From Pannonibacter carbonis (GTDB lineage Bacteria > Pseudomonadota > Alphaproteobacteria > Rhizobiales > Stappiaceae), in NCBI RefSeq assembly GCF_003012935.1, contig NZ_PUDR01000005.1:124001-188000 (forward strand): DNA of 64,000 bases, in the 5' to 3' direction. Under the pieces are notes generated by a model. The model was not told the origin of the DNA, searched no databases, and worked only from the letters and a program-made list of their open reading frames with translations. Positions 36,018 through 45,369 of the stretch are shown one piece after another. The position numbers and the translations under genes are program-made. Position 1 is the stretch's first letter, and each line of letters begins with the position of its first letter.

Positions 36018-36728
36018 ATGAACGCGCAATCCTGCCCCGATGTCCTCACCGTCATGGGGCTCAATCACTGGTTCGGCGAGGGCGAGGCACAGAAGCAGGT
36101 GCTGCATGGCATCAACCTGACGCTGAAGCCCGGTGAACTCGTCATTCTCATGGGCGCGTCCGGGTCCGGCAAGACAACCCTGCTGACCCTGGCCGGCTGC
36201 CTGCGCTCGGTACAGTCCGGAAGCATTCGTCTGCTGGGCCGGGAACTGGCCGGGGCGAACGAGGCAACACTCGTCACCAGCCGGCGCCAGCTCGGCTTCA
36301 TCTTTCAGGCGCACAACCTGCACGAAAGCCTGACGGCGCTGGAAAACGTGCGCATGGGGCTTGAAGTGCATGGCCGGCCGGCGATGACAGATTGGGAGAA
36401 CAAAGCCCGCGCCATGCTGGGGGAGCTCGGGCTTGGCGAGCGCCTCAACTATCTCCCCTCCCGCCTGTCCGGCGGACAGAAACAACGAGTGGCCATCGCC
36501 CGCGCGCTGGTGGCGAACCCGCCCTTGATCTTTGCCGACGAGCCGACGGCGGCGCTCGACAAGGACAGCGGCCTTGCCGTGGTGCAGTTGTTCCTGCAAC
36601 GCGCCCGCAGCACGGGCACCACCATCCTGATGGTGACCCATGACAACCGGATCCTCGATCTTGCCGACCGGATCATCGTCATGGAAGACGGACGCCTCAA
36701 GTCCGACACCACCCGGCACGCAGCATGA
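36018..36728 (+). CDS. DevA-type ABC exporter ATP-binding protein
   Basis: The start ATG at 36018 has GAGGA 7 bases before it; the frame upstream overlaps the permease. The 236-residue ATPase shows Walker A MGASGSGKTT, Q-loop IFQAHNLHESLT, signature LSGGQKQRVAIARAL, Walker B LIFADEPTAALD and switch His in VTHDNRI. It energises the DevC-type permease. The order adaptor-permease-ATPase is the normal devBCA order. The gene ends 5 bases before the palindromic element copy 2, whose stem-loop may act as its terminator. Confidence 0.94.
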   Translation: MNAQSCPDVLTVMGLNHWFGEGEAQKQVLHGINLTLKPGELVILMGASGSGKTTLLTLAGCLRSVQSGSIRLLGRELAGANEATLVTSRRQLGFIFQAHNLHESLTALENVRMGLEVHGRPAMTDWENKARAMLGELGLGERLNYLPSRLSGGQKQRVAIARALVANPPLIFADEPTAALDKDSGLAVVQLFLQRARSTGTTILMVTHDNRILDLADRIIVMEDGRLKSDTTRHAA

Positions 36729-36732
36729 CAAA

Positions 36733-36972
36733 GCCCCCGCCCGGACGACCGGATGAGGGCTGGTGTTGATGACAAAACCAGACCTTTCCTGCGTCATCCC
36801 GGCCAAGCAAAGCGCTGAGCCGGGACCGGAGAGCCGAGGCCTCTATATTTCAATGAGTGAACACCGGAGAGACCTTGGCTCTCCGGTCCCGGCTCGAGCT
36901 GATGCTCGGCCGGGATGACGATGGAAAGTTTGTTTGCAGTTTGGGCCCCGCCCGGACGACCGGACGAGGGCT
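36733..36972. repeat. Palindromic intergenic element with duplicated stem-loop (copy 2)
   Basis: A ~28-base hairpin sequence is present at 36733-36761 and again at 36944-36972 (19 identical bases from CCCCGCCCGGACGACCGGA, then one mismatch and GAGGGCT). Between them is an insert of ~180 bases. It starts TTGATGACAAAACC and ends GTTTGTTTGCAG, like copy 1, and carries the inner repeat GTCATCCCGGC at 36793-36803 with complement at 36909-36919. A further nested 14-bp inverted repeat lies at 36822-36835 and 36877-36890 (GGGACCGGAGAGCC). The insert lies between the convergent devA-type and fadD genes. Confidence 0.75.
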
Positions 36973-37004
36973 TCTGCAGGTTCAGTCGAGCCAATTGAGC
37001 AGGT

Positions 37005-38666
37005 TCAGGCCGCCGGTGCCTTGGCGCGCTTGGCGGCTTCCTCCTCGACCAGTTCCTTCTTGGACAGTTTGCCGACCATGGTCTTGGGCAGCGCTTCGCG
37101 GAACTCGATTTCGCGCGGCAGCTCGATGGCCGACAGATGTCCCTTCAGGAAGGTCTTGATGTCGTCGGCAGAGACGGAATGGCCTGCGCGAACCTTGATG
37201 AAGGCCTTTGGCGCCTGTCCACGATATTCATCGGGAACGGCGATCACGATCGTCTCTTCGACCGCCGGGTGCTGATACAGCGCTTCCTCGATCACACGAG
37301 GGTACACGTTGTAGCCGGAACACAGGATCAGGTCCTTGATGCGGTCGACGAGATAGATGAAGCCATCTGCATCGCGGTAGCCAACGTCGCCGGTGTGCAG
37401 GAAACCGTCCTCGATGGTCTGCCCGGTTTCATCCGGCCGCTTCCAGTAGCCCTTCATCACCTGCGGGCCCTTGATGCAGAGCTCGCCTTTTTCGCCTTCA
37501 GCAACCGGCACCGAGCGATTGTCGAGGGCCCGGAACTCGATTGTGGTCCAGCTCACGGCCCGGCCAATCGAGCCGGCACGGCGCGTGTCATCAAGTGGAT
37601 TGACGGCGGCAACCGGCGAGGATTCGGTGAGGCCGTAGCCCTCGACCAGCACGCAATGCGTCAGCTTCTCGAACTTTTCCTTCACCTCCACCGGCAGCGG
37701 CGCACCACCCGACAGGCAGAGCTTGATGCAGGTGAGGTCGTAATTGGCCGTCATCGGCGAGTTGTTGATGGCGGTGTAGATCGTCGGCACGCCCGGGAAC
37801 AGGGTGGGCCGGGTGCGCTTGATCGTGTCGAGCAGCATCTTCAGCTCGAACCGCGGCATTAGCACCATTTCCGCCCCAAGCACCACGGCAAGGTTCTGCG
37901 CCACCGTCATGGCAAAGACGTGGAAGAACGGCAGCACGCTGAGCATCTTTTCCTTGCCCATCTCGGCGGCATGGAAAACCAGCTTCATCTGCTCGATGTT
38001 GGCCGAGAGGTTCGCATGCGTCAGCATCGCCCCCTTCGGCACACCGGTGGTGCCGCCGGTGTACTGCAGGACGGCCACGTCCTCGTCCGGATTGATGGCA
38101 ACAGGCGTGACCTTGCCGCCCCGGGTCAGGAGCGAGGCAAAAGGAATATGCGCCGCATCTTCAGGAACCTTTGCCCGCTCCTTGCCCTTGAAGAGCGAGA
38201 ACAGGAATTTCTTCGGCTGCGGCAGGATCTCGGTGAAGGGGCAAACGATGATCTTCTCAAGCATGCCGTCGCGGCGGACAGCCTCGACCTTGTCGTAGAT
38301 CACCTTGAGATCAAGCGTCACCATGATGCGCGCATCGGCATCGCGCGTCTGGAATGCGATCTCACGCTCGACATAGAGCGGATTGAAGTTGACCACCGTG
38401 GCGCCGATCTTGAGCAGCGCAAAGTAGAAGATCGTGTAGTAGGGCGTGTTGGGCAGGCAGAGCCCAACCTTGGTGCCCTTGGTCACGCCCATGGCTTGCA
38501 GGCCCGCCGCCGTGCGGTTCGTCAGTGCGCCGATTTCGGCATAGGTCCAGGTCTTGCCCAGGAAGTCGACAGCCCGGCTCTTGCCATAGCTGCGCACAGT
38601 CTCCTCCAGATACTCATGCACCGCACGCGCCCGGAATACCGGGCCAAATTCCTCCGCAGTCGTCAT
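37005..38666 (-). CDS. fadD: Long-chain fatty acid-CoA ligase
   Basis: From the ATG at 38666 (GGAGA 6 bases before) the enzyme has 553 residues; the open frame continues to 38891 without a plausible start. It belongs to the ANL superfamily: AMP-binding motif QYTGGTTGVPKGAMLTHANL, linker/hinge region FLHTGDVGYRDADGFIYLVDRIKD and the catalytic lysine near the end in ALPKTMVGKLSKKELVEEE. The reaction is ATP-dependent activation of fatty acid to acyl-CoA at the inner membrane for beta-oxidation or lipid synthesis. The substrate chain length is assumed from similarity. The start is divergent from frcR across a 540-base region. Confidence 0.9.
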   Translation of the reverse strand: MTTAEEFGPVFRARAVHEYLEETVRSYGKSRAVDFLGKTWTYAEIGALTNRTAAGLQAMGVTKGTKVGLCLPNTPYYTIFYFALLKIGATVVNFNPLYVEREIAFQTRDADARIMVTLDLKVIYDKVEAVRRDGMLEKIIVCPFTEILPQPKKFLFSLFKGKERAKVPEDAAHIPFASLLTRGGKVTPVAINPDEDVAVLQYTGGTTGVPKGAMLTHANLSANIEQMKLVFHAAEMGKEKMLSVLPFFHVFAMTVAQNLAVVLGAEMVLMPRFELKMLLDTIKRTRPTLFPGVPTIYTAINNSPMTANYDLTCIKLCLSGGAPLPVEVKEKFEKLTHCVLVEGYGLTESSPVAAVNPLDDTRRAGSIGRAVSWTTIEFRALDNRSVPVAEGEKGELCIKGPQVMKGYWKRPDETGQTIEDGFLHTGDVGYRDADGFIYLVDRIKDLILCSGYNVYPRVIEEALYQHPAVEETIVIAVPDEYRGQAPKAFIKVRAGHSVSADDIKTFLKGHLSAIELPREIEFREALPKTMVGKLSKKELVEEEAAKRAKAPAA

Positions 38667-39206
38667 GGCGGTCTCCACCGTGGTTATTCCGCCTGCCTCG
38701 TCCAGTCCGCCGACGTCAGCGGGCTCCTCAACCCGCCCATCCGGTCGCCCGGATGTCCTTCCCCGTCGTACAGTCCGCAGGCAGGAGGGTGTTCCCTTCT
38801 GTCCAGAACAGTCAGCGTCAGCTTTGATCAGGCCTTCCGTTTGCGTCAACCCGCAACGTAACGGCACCTGGCCAAAAAACATGCTCTGCACACAGGCTGA
38901 TGCCAGTCAGCAGGTACTGTCAACAAAACACCTTGCAGCTTAATAAATTTGCGTCAGGATGATCGCGAACGCAACCTCGGGGAGAACTGAGCCGCGAGCG
39001 CACCGCCCCGCGCAGCATGATGAACAACCGCCGCATTCGGCGTATCTGCCGCAGGGCATTCCTTGGCTTCTCTCGCATTGCACCGTCGAAATGCGGCGCC
39101 GCAACACAGTTTCCTCATTGACCGCGGCAACATCATGTCTATTAATTAATCCAACAATAATTATTCGGTGCTGCCGGTGGAAACGCTCTGGCAGGGAGGG
39201 CGCTGA
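38667..39206. other. Divergent intergenic region (fadD / frcR)
   Basis: This 540-base stretch has no convincing gene. The segment at 39138-39170 is very AT-rich (TATTAATTAATCC then ATAATTATT) and contains imperfect inverted repeats, a candidate promoter or operator for the ROK regulator. The left 250 bases look like non-coding DNA with GC content like the neighbours. Confidence 0.5.
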
Positions 39207-40499
39207 ATGAGCAGGGCAGGAACAGCCGGACAGTCCGGCACAGGGACGGGGCGCGGCAGTAACTCGGCCCAGTTGCGCCGGTACAATGAGCGCCTGGTGC
39301 TACAGATCCTGCGGCGCGCCGGCGAGGCCTCGAAGGCTGATCTCGCCCGTGCCGCCAACCTCACAAATGCGGCGATTGGCGCAATCATTCAGGATCTCGA
39401 TACCGAGGGACTGATCGAGGACGTCGGCAAGCGCCACGATGGCGGCCGGGGGCAACCGGCGACGATGCTGCGTCTGGCACCACGTGGGGCCTTCGGCTTC
39501 GGCGTCCGGCTCGGCCGCGCCGGCATCGAAACCGTGCTGGTCGACTTTGCCGGTCGCGTCATCGGGCGCAGCGCACATGACATGGTGCTGCCGGTCCCGG
39601 AAAAGGCCATCGACATCATCCGGCGCGATATCGAGGGCCTGCATGAACTGCTCACGCCGGCCGAACGCCGGCGCATCACGGGGATTGGCCTGGCGCAACC
39701 CTTCAACCTGGGTGCGTGGCTGCGGGAACTTGGTCTGCCGGCGGAAAACTTCAAACCGTGGGACGAGGTCGATGTGGCATCGGCACTGGAGCAGGCGACC
39801 CGGTTGCCGGTCTTTGCAGAGAACGACGGTACCGCCGCCGCTGTCGCAGAGTTGTTCTACGGCATCGGACGCAATGAAGACGACTTTCTATACCTGTTCA
39901 TTGGCCCGGCCATCGGCGGTGGCCTGATCCTGCACGGCGATGTGGTTCGCGGCCGCACCGGCAACGCCGCCGATGTTGCCGTCATGCCGGTCCTGCCGAG
40001 CCGTCTCGCCAGTGCGCCGCGGCCAAAGGGACAGTGGGATATCCTGCTGACGAGGGCCTCGCTGGGCGCGCTGGCACGCCATCTGACACCGGGCACGGGC
40101 CTGCGGCCCCTGCGCTCCGATCTCGAGCAGGCCATCTCGGCTGGCCGGCCGGAAGTGGCCGAGTGGCTTGATGACTGCATCGACGCCCTGACCCCGACGA
40201 TCCAGGCCGGACACGCCCTTCTGGATGTGCCGCTGGTGGTGGTCGACTGCGATGTCGATGGCGGCATGCTGACCACGCTGCTCGCCCGGCTTCAGGCGGC
40301 GCTGGAGGCAGGAGCGCCGGAGGCAAGGCACGCGCCGCGCGTTGCGCGCGGCAGTTTCGGTCAGGATGCCGGTGCGCTTGGCGCCGCCAGCCTGCCGATG
40401 TTCTTCAACTTTTCTCCAAGGGCCTCGATCCTGACTGGTGGGGCCCAGGCAGTTGCCGTGAACGGCAACGCACGACCGGAGATGCTGCCCCGGGATTGA
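39207..40499 (+). CDS. frcR: ROK family transcriptional regulator of the fructose importer
   Basis: The 430-residue protein has an N-terminal winged helix (LRRYNERLVLQILRRAGEAS; KADLARAANLTNAAIGAIIQ) and a ROK sugar-kinase-like domain with VFAENDGTAAAVAELFYGIG and IGPAIGGGLILHGDVVRGRT. In this group the kinase-like domain senses a sugar and the protein usually represses neighbouring uptake genes. The order frcR-frcB-frcC-frcA is the one known from Sinorhizobium meliloti. The frcB start codon lies 105 bases downstream. Confidence 0.87.
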   Translation: MSRAGTAGQSGTGTGRGSNSAQLRRYNERLVLQILRRAGEASKADLARAANLTNAAIGAIIQDLDTEGLIEDVGKRHDGGRGQPATMLRLAPRGAFGFGVRLGRAGIETVLVDFAGRVIGRSAHDMVLPVPEKAIDIIRRDIEGLHELLTPAERRRITGIGLAQPFNLGAWLRELGLPAENFKPWDEVDVASALEQATRLPVFAENDGTAAAVAELFYGIGRNEDDFLYLFIGPAIGGGLILHGDVVRGRTGNAADVAVMPVLPSRLASAPRPKGQWDILLTRASLGALARHLTPGTGLRPLRSDLEQAISAGRPEVAEWLDDCIDALTPTIQAGHALLDVPLVVVDCDVDGGMLTTLLARLQAALEAGAPEARHAPRVARGSFGQDAGALGAASLPMFFNFSPRASILTGGAQAVAVNGNARPEMLPRD

Positions 40500-40604
40500 C
40501 GGGGAAACTGGACATGCGTGCGCTGCACGCCCGAAATCGCCCTGCAGGCAACTGGTCGGCCTGCGGACGGGAGGACTGTTGCCAACGGCCAGGGAGGAAA
40601 ACCA

Positions 40605-41621
40605 ATGATCCGCAAGATGCTTCTCGCCGGTTCCATTCTCGCCGCCATGGGCGCAATGCCCGCGCAGGCAGCCGGAACCAGCGCCTGCCTGATCACCAAG
40701 ACCGATACCAATCCCTTCTTCGTCAAGATGAAGGAAGGCGCGACCGCCAAGGCCGCAGAGCTTGGTGTCACGCTCAAGGCCTATGCCGGCAAGATCGATG
40801 GCGACCATGAAAGCCAGGTCGCTGCCATCGAGACCTGCATCGCCGACGGCGCGAAAGGCATTCTCATCACAGCGTCGGACACCAAGGCCATTGTCGACAG
40901 CGTCAAGCAGGCGCGCGACGCCGGAATTCTGGTGATCGCACTCGACACCCCGCTGGAGCCGATCGACTCCGCCGACATGACCTTCGCCACCGACAACTTC
41001 AAGGCCGGCACGCTGATCGGGTCCTGGGCCAAGGCAACGCTGGGCGACAAGACCAAAGACGCCAAGATCGCCATGCTCGACCTGTCCATCAGCCAGCCGT
41101 CAGTCGACGTGTTGCGCGATCAGGGCTTCCTCACCGGCTTCGGCATCGACGTGGCCGACCCGAACAAGTGGGGCGACGAGACAGATCCGCGCATCGTCGG
41201 CAACGAAGTCACCTCGGGCAACGAGGAAGGCGGCCGCAAGGCGATGGAAAACCTTCTGACCAAGGACCCGATGATCAACGTCGTCTACACCATCAACGAG
41301 CCGTCCGCTGCCGGTGCCTATGAGGCGCTCAAGGCCGTGGGCCGTGAGAAGGACGTGCTGATCGTGTCCGTCGACGGCGGCTGCCCGGGCGTGAAGAACG
41401 TTGCAGAAGGCGTCATCGGTGCCACGTCGCAGCAGTACCCGCTGCTGATGGCGGCCCTTGGCATCGAAGCCATCAAGACCTTTGCCGACACCGGCGCGAA
41501 GCCGAAGCCGACCGACGGCAAGGCCTTCTTCGACACCGGCGTTGCCCTTGTGACCGACAAGCCGGCGGCGGGCGTAGAGTCAATCGACACGAAGGAAGGC
41601 CTCGACAAGTGCTGGGGCTGA
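40605..41621 (+). CDS. frcB: Sugar (fructose-type) ABC importer, periplasmic binding protein
   Basis: The ATG at 40605 has GGGAGGA just upstream, giving 338 residues; the upstream ATG at 40518 is not needed. A signal peptide ([20 protein letters not shown]) leads to a mature periplasmic protein of the ribose/fructose family. The segments [32 protein letters not shown] and [13 protein letters not shown] match the FrcB type that binds fructose, mannose and ribose. It delivers the sugar to the FrcC permease. A strong stem-loop just after the gene probably stabilises its mRNA, as expected for the most abundant part of the importer. Confidence 0.93.
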   Translation: MIRKMLLAGSILAAMGAMPAQAAGTSACLITKTDTNPFFVKMKEGATAKAAELGVTLKAYAGKIDGDHESQVAAIETCIADGAKGILITASDTKAIVDSVKQARDAGILVIALDTPLEPIDSADMTFATDNFKAGTLIGSWAKATLGDKTKDAKIAMLDLSISQPSVDVLRDQGFLTGFGIDVADPNKWGDETDPRIVGNEVTSGNEEGGRKAMENLLTKDPMINVVYTINEPSAAGAYEALKAVGREKDVLIVSVDGGCPGVKNVAEGVIGATSQQYPLLMAALGIEAIKTFADTGAKPKPTDGKAFFDTGVALVTDKPAAGVESIDTKEGLDKCWG

Positions 41622-41644
41622 GCAAGGCCTGACCCATACGCAAA

Positions 41645-41669
41645 GCCCCGGTGCCTCAAGCACCGGGGC
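41645..41669 (+). terminator. Intercistronic stem-loop between frcB and frcC
   Basis: GCCCCGGTGC (41645-41654) pairs perfectly with GCACCGGGGC (41660-41669), leaving a 5-base loop. There is no T-run, and the next gene starts 24 bases on, so it is more likely an mRNA-stabilising or partial-attenuation hairpin than a terminator. Confidence 0.75.
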
Positions 41670-41692
41670 GCATCACAACAAGGGGGAGACGA

Positions 41693-42766
41693 ATGACCGA
41701 GAAAGGCCAATCAGGGCAGGAATTCGAGAAAGGGCTTGAAGGCAGCGCCACCCGCGTCGCCAGTTTCGACACCCACGACCGATCGCCCCTCGCCCGAATG
41801 CAACATGCGCTGCATGCCAACCCGGCGGGCGTGCCACTGATCGTCCTGTCGGCCTCCCTTTTGATTTTCGGCCTGATCCTCGGGGAGAAATTCTTCACCC
41901 CGTTCTCCCTCACCCTGATCCTGCAGCAGGTTGCCGTTGTCGGCATCGTCGGCGTCGCACAGTCGCTGGTGGTCCTCACCGCCGGCATCGACCTGTCGGT
42001 CGGCGCCATCATGGTGCTGTCGTCGGTGGTGATGGGGCAGTTCACCTTCCGATACGGCTTGCCAGCGGAAATTGCCGTGCTCTGCGGCCTGGCGGTCGGC
42101 GCGTTCTGCGGTTTCGTCAACGGCGTTCTGATCGCCGTCATGCGGTTGCCGCCCTTCATCGTCACGCTTGGCATGTGGCAGATCGTGCTGGCCTCGAACT
42201 TCCTCTATTCGGCCAATGAAACGATCCGCAGCCAGGACATCTCGGCTCAGGCTCCGATCCTCCAGTTCTTTGGCGAGAAGATCAACATCGGCGGCGCGGT
42301 GTTCACCTATGGCGTCATCCTGATGATCCTGCTGGTGCTTCTGTTCAACTACATCCTCAACCACACCGCCTGGGGCCGCCATGTCTATGCCATCGGCGAT
42401 GACCCTGATGCGGCCGAACTGGCAGGCGTCCGGGTCTCCAGGGTCCGGATCTCGGTCTACACGCTGGCTGGCCTGATCTGCGCCTTTGCCGGATGGACGC
42501 TGATTGGCCGCATCGGCTCGGTGTCGCCGACGGCAGGCCAGTTCGCCAACATCGAATCCATCACGGCTGTAGTGATCGGCGGCATCTCACTCTTCGGTGG
42601 CCGCGGGTCGATCCTCGGCATGATCTTCGGGGCCCTGATCGTCGGCGTGTTCTCGCTGGGATTGCGCCTGATCGGCACCGACCCGCAGTGGACCTATCTC
42701 CTCATCGGCGCGCTGATCATTGCCGCCGTCGCCATTGACCAGTGGATCAGAAAGGTTGCCGCATGA
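41693..42766 (+). CDS. frcC: Sugar (fructose-type) ABC importer permease
   Basis: The ATG at 41693 has AAGGGGGAG 6 bases before it, giving 357 residues. After a polar N-terminal ~45 residues there are about nine transmembrane helices of the branched permease family for sugars. Conserved segments are SLVVLTAGIDLSVGAIMVLS near the start and YAIGDDPDAAELAGVRVSRV, the EAA-like loop that contacts the ATPase. The C-terminus has IESITAVVIGGISLFGGRGS. It forms the inner-membrane channel, and overlaps frcA by ATGA. Confidence 0.94.
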   Translation: MTEKGQSGQEFEKGLEGSATRVASFDTHDRSPLARMQHALHANPAGVPLIVLSASLLIFGLILGEKFFTPFSLTLILQQVAVVGIVGVAQSLVVLTAGIDLSVGAIMVLSSVVMGQFTFRYGLPAEIAVLCGLAVGAFCGFVNGVLIAVMRLPPFIVTLGMWQIVLASNFLYSANETIRSQDISAQAPILQFFGEKINIGGAVFTYGVILMILLVLLFNYILNHTAWGRHVYAIGDDPDAAELAGVRVSRVRISVYTLAGLICAFAGWTLIGRIGSVSPTAGQFANIESITAVVIGGISLFGGRGSILGMIFGALIVGVFSLGLRLIGTDPQWTYLLIGALIIAAVAIDQWIRKVAA

Positions 42767-43557
42767 CCAGGACCTCCACACTGCCCGCACCGATCCTCAC
42801 AGCCCGCAGTCTCGTCAAGCGCTACGGCCGCGTGGTGGCGCTCGATCACGCCGACTTTGACCTCTATCCCGGCGAGATCCTTGCCGTGATCGGTGACAAC
42901 GGCGCTGGCAAGTCGACACTGATCAAGGCCATTTCCGGTGCCGTCACGCCGGACGAGGGCGAGATCCGGCTCGAGGGCCAGACGATCAACTTCACCTCAC
43001 CGATGCAGGCCCGCGAGGCCGGGATCGAGACAGTGTACCAGAACCTGGCCCTCTCCCCTGCCCTGTCCATCGCCGACAACCTGTTCATGGGCCGTGAAAT
43101 CCGCAAGCCCGGCTTCATGGGCAAATACCTGCGCACCCTCGACCGCAAGGCGATGGAACGGATCGCCCGCGAGAAGCTGAGCGAACTGGGTCTCCTGACG
43201 ATCCAGAACATCAATCAGGCGGTGGAGACCCTCTCGGGCGGCCAGCGCCAGGGCATTGCCGTCGCCCGCGCCGCAGCCTTCGGGTCAAAACTCGTAATCA
43301 TGGACGAACCGACGGCGGCCCTTGGCGTGAAGGAAAGCCGCCGTGTCCTTGACCTGATAAAGGATGTGAAGGCCCGCGGCCTGCCGATTGTCCTGATCAG
43401 CCATAACATGCCACATGTGTTTGAAGTGGCAGACAGAATTCACATTCACCGCCTCGGCCGGCGCGCCTGCGTCATCCGTCCACACGACTACAGCATGTCC
43501 GATGCGGTCGCCATCATGACCGGTGCCAAGGAACCGCCGCAGGATCTGGCAGCCTGA
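42763..43557 (+). CDS. frcA: Sugar (fructose-type) ABC importer ATP-binding protein
   Basis: The start ATG at 42763 overlaps the frcC stop; the frame upstream belongs to frcC. The 264-residue protein has a single ATPase domain with Walker A IGDNGAGKSTLIKA, signature ETLSGGQRQGIAVARAAA, Walker B LVIMDEPTAALG and switch His in ISHNMPH. Like FrcA of rhizobia, and unlike RbsA, it has one rather than two ATPase domains, so it works as a homodimer. A terminator follows 10 bases downstream. A fructokinase gene (frcK), often next in rhizobia, is absent here. Confidence 0.94.
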   Translation: MTRTSTLPAPILTARSLVKRYGRVVALDHADFDLYPGEILAVIGDNGAGKSTLIKAISGAVTPDEGEIRLEGQTINFTSPMQAREAGIETVYQNLALSPALSIADNLFMGREIRKPGFMGKYLRTLDRKAMERIAREKLSELGLLTIQNINQAVETLSGGQRQGIAVARAAAFGSKLVIMDEPTAALGVKESRRVLDLIKDVKARGLPIVLISHNMPHVFEVADRIHIHRLGRRACVIRPHDYSMSDAVAIMTGAKEPPQDLAA

Positions 43558-43567
43558 TCTGGCATTT

Positions 43568-43593
43568 GCCCGCCGGGCCGCCCGGCGGGCTTT
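43568..43593 (+). terminator. Terminator of the frc operon
   Basis: A perfect 10-bp stem GCCCGCCGGG with complement CCCGGCGGGC (43568-43577, 43581-43590) and a 3-base loop is followed by TTTCG. It separates the frc genes from zwf. Confidence 0.85.
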
Positions 43594-43649
43594 CGCCGTA
43601 ACGGAAGCCTTGTGCCCTTCGGCATTGCACAAGAGAACCGCTTCCCTTA

Positions 43650-43663
43650 TTAAAACGATTGAA
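43650..43663. promoter_or_regulatory. LacI-like operator candidate upstream of zwf (weaker copy)
   Basis: TTAAAACGATTGAA has the central CG and flanking A/T halves seen upstream of edd, pgi and the gluconolactonase gene, but the left half is less regular. It is 48 bases before the zwf start. Confidence 0.5.
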
Positions 43664-43710
43664 AATTTCTGGCTGCCCTGATTTGGCGCCTGTCTCGGGA
43701 GATCTGGCTG

Positions 43711-45183
43711 ATGGCCGTACGCGTGATCGAGGTGGATGATTTCGACCTGGTGGTGTTCGGAGGCACCGGTGACCTTGCGCACCGCAAGCTGCTGCCCGCC
43801 CTGTATCATCGCGATCTCGATGGCCAGCTTCCAGCCGGCGCACGCATCGTCGTCACCTCCCGCCGCGAGTTCTCGGGCGAGGAATACCAGGCCTGGGCGG
43901 AAGGCGCGCTCGGCGAGCACGTCAAGGATCTGGAGCCGGCCGCACTGAAGCGCTTCCTCGACCGGCTGATCTACATCGCCATCGACGTTGCAACCGATGC
44001 AGGCTGGGCCGAACTCGGTGCGATCCTCGCCAAGCGCCCGAAAGTCATCCGGGCCTTCTACCTGGCCGTGGCACCCGACTTCTTCGGCACCATCTGCGAT
44101 GGCATCGGCCGGCATGGACTGGTCACTGCCAACACGCGCGTGGTCATCGAAAAGCCGATCGGCAAGGACGGCGCCTCTGCCCATGCCCTGAACGAGAGCA
44201 TCGGCAAGGTGTTCAAGGAACACCAGATCTTCCGTATCGACCACTATCTCGGCAAGGAGACCGTGCAGAACCTCATGGCGCTGCGCTTTGCCAATGCCCT
44301 GTTCGAGCCGCTCTGGAACGCCGCCCACATCGACCACGTCCAGATCACGGTTGCCGAGTCGCTCGGCGTCGGTGGCCGCGCCGGCTACTACGACACGGCC
44401 GGCGCACTGCGCGACATGGTGCAGAACCACATCCTGCAGCTGCTTTGCCTTGTCGCCATGGAGCCGCCGGAGTCCATGAACGCCGACAGCGTGCGCGATG
44501 AGAAACTGAAGGTGCTGAAGGCGCTCGCCCCGATCACGCCGGAACTGGCCGAAAAGCACATCGTGCGCGGCCAGTACAAGGCCGGTGCATCCGAAGGCGG
44601 AGCCGTTCCCGGCTATCTCGACGAACTTGGCCGCGACGACAGCCTGACCGAGACGTTTGTGGCCCTGAAGGCCCAGATCGCCAACTGGCGGTGGGCCGGC
44701 GTGCCGTTCTATCTGCGCACCGGCAAGCGGCTGGCAACGCGCGTGTCCGAGATCGTGGTGCAGTTCCGCCCGATCCCGCATTCGATCTTCGGGCCGGAAG
44801 CGGGCGTCATTTCCGCCAACCGCCTCATCATCCGCCTGCAACCGGATGAGGGCGTCAAGATGCAGGTCATGATCAAGGATCCGGGCCCGGGCGGCATGCG
44901 CCTGCGCCAGGTACCGCTCGACATGAGCTTTGCCGATGCCTTCAAGGTCCGCAATCCGGATGCCTATGAGCGTTTGATCATGGATGTCATCCGCGGCAAC
45001 CAGACCCTCTTCATGCGCCGCGACGAGGTGGACGCAGCCTGGGCCTGGGTTGACCCGATCCTGGAGTCCTGGGCGGCAGCCAAGGACCAGCCGAAGGCCT
45101 ACACCTCCGGCACCTGGGGCCCGTCTGCCTCGATCGCCTTGATCGAACGCGATGGCCGCACCTGGGCCGAAGACGGCATCTGA
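43711..45183 (+). CDS. zwf: Glucose-6-phosphate 1-dehydrogenase
   Basis: The 490-residue cytoplasmic enzyme oxidises glucose 6-phosphate to 6-phosphogluconolactone, reducing NADP(+). The coenzyme-binding GxxGDLA fingerprint is VVFGGTGDLAHRKLLPALY at about residues 14-32. The substrate-binding and catalytic motif is RIDHYLGKETVQN, with the essential His-Tyr-Leu-Gly-Lys. The length is exactly that of typical bacterial Zwf. It is the first gene of the Entner-Doudoroff region. The expected next gene, pgl, is absent; edd follows 186 bases on. Confidence 0.96.
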   Translation: MAVRVIEVDDFDLVVFGGTGDLAHRKLLPALYHRDLDGQLPAGARIVVTSRREFSGEEYQAWAEGALGEHVKDLEPAALKRFLDRLIYIAIDVATDAGWAELGAILAKRPKVIRAFYLAVAPDFFGTICDGIGRHGLVTANTRVVIEKPIGKDGASAHALNESIGKVFKEHQIFRIDHYLGKETVQNLMALRFANALFEPLWNAAHIDHVQITVAESLGVGGRAGYYDTAGALRDMVQNHILQLLCLVAMEPPESMNADSVRDEKLKVLKALAPITPELAEKHIVRGQYKAGASEGGAVPGYLDELGRDDSLTETFVALKAQIANWRWAGVPFYLRTGKRLATRVSEIVVQFRPIPHSIFGPEAGVISANRLIIRLQPDEGVKMQVMIKDPGPGGMRLRQVPLDMSFADAFKVRNPDAYERLIMDVIRGNQTLFMRRDEVDAAWAWVDPILESWAAAKDQPKAYTSGTWGPSASIALIERDGRTWAEDGI

Positions 45184-45268
45184 TACGGAGACGGTGACGG
45201 CGAGACGCCGCCGTCACCGGACCGGCAGCACGGCAAGGCCCTTAAGAGGCCTTTTTCCGGCACCGACC

Positions 45269-45282
45269 TTAAATCGATTGAA
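45269..45282. promoter_or_regulatory. LacI-like operator candidate upstream of edd
   Basis: TTAAATCGATTGAA is a near-palindrome centred on CG, 87 bases before the edd start codon. Two nearly identical sites precede pgi and the gluconolactonase gene. LacI-family regulators favour such even palindromes with a central CG. Confidence 0.7.
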
Positions 45283-45369
45283 ATCAACTGCTTGCATCGC
45301 GCATCCGCGTGACCCCGATATCGGCACTGGGCTGGGGACGGCATCGGGGGCAGCCTGAGGGAGAGGTCC

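Noticed and set aside
43285-44841. 518-residue frame antisense to frcA and zwf
   Set aside because: It spans a terminator and two real genes on the opposite strand.
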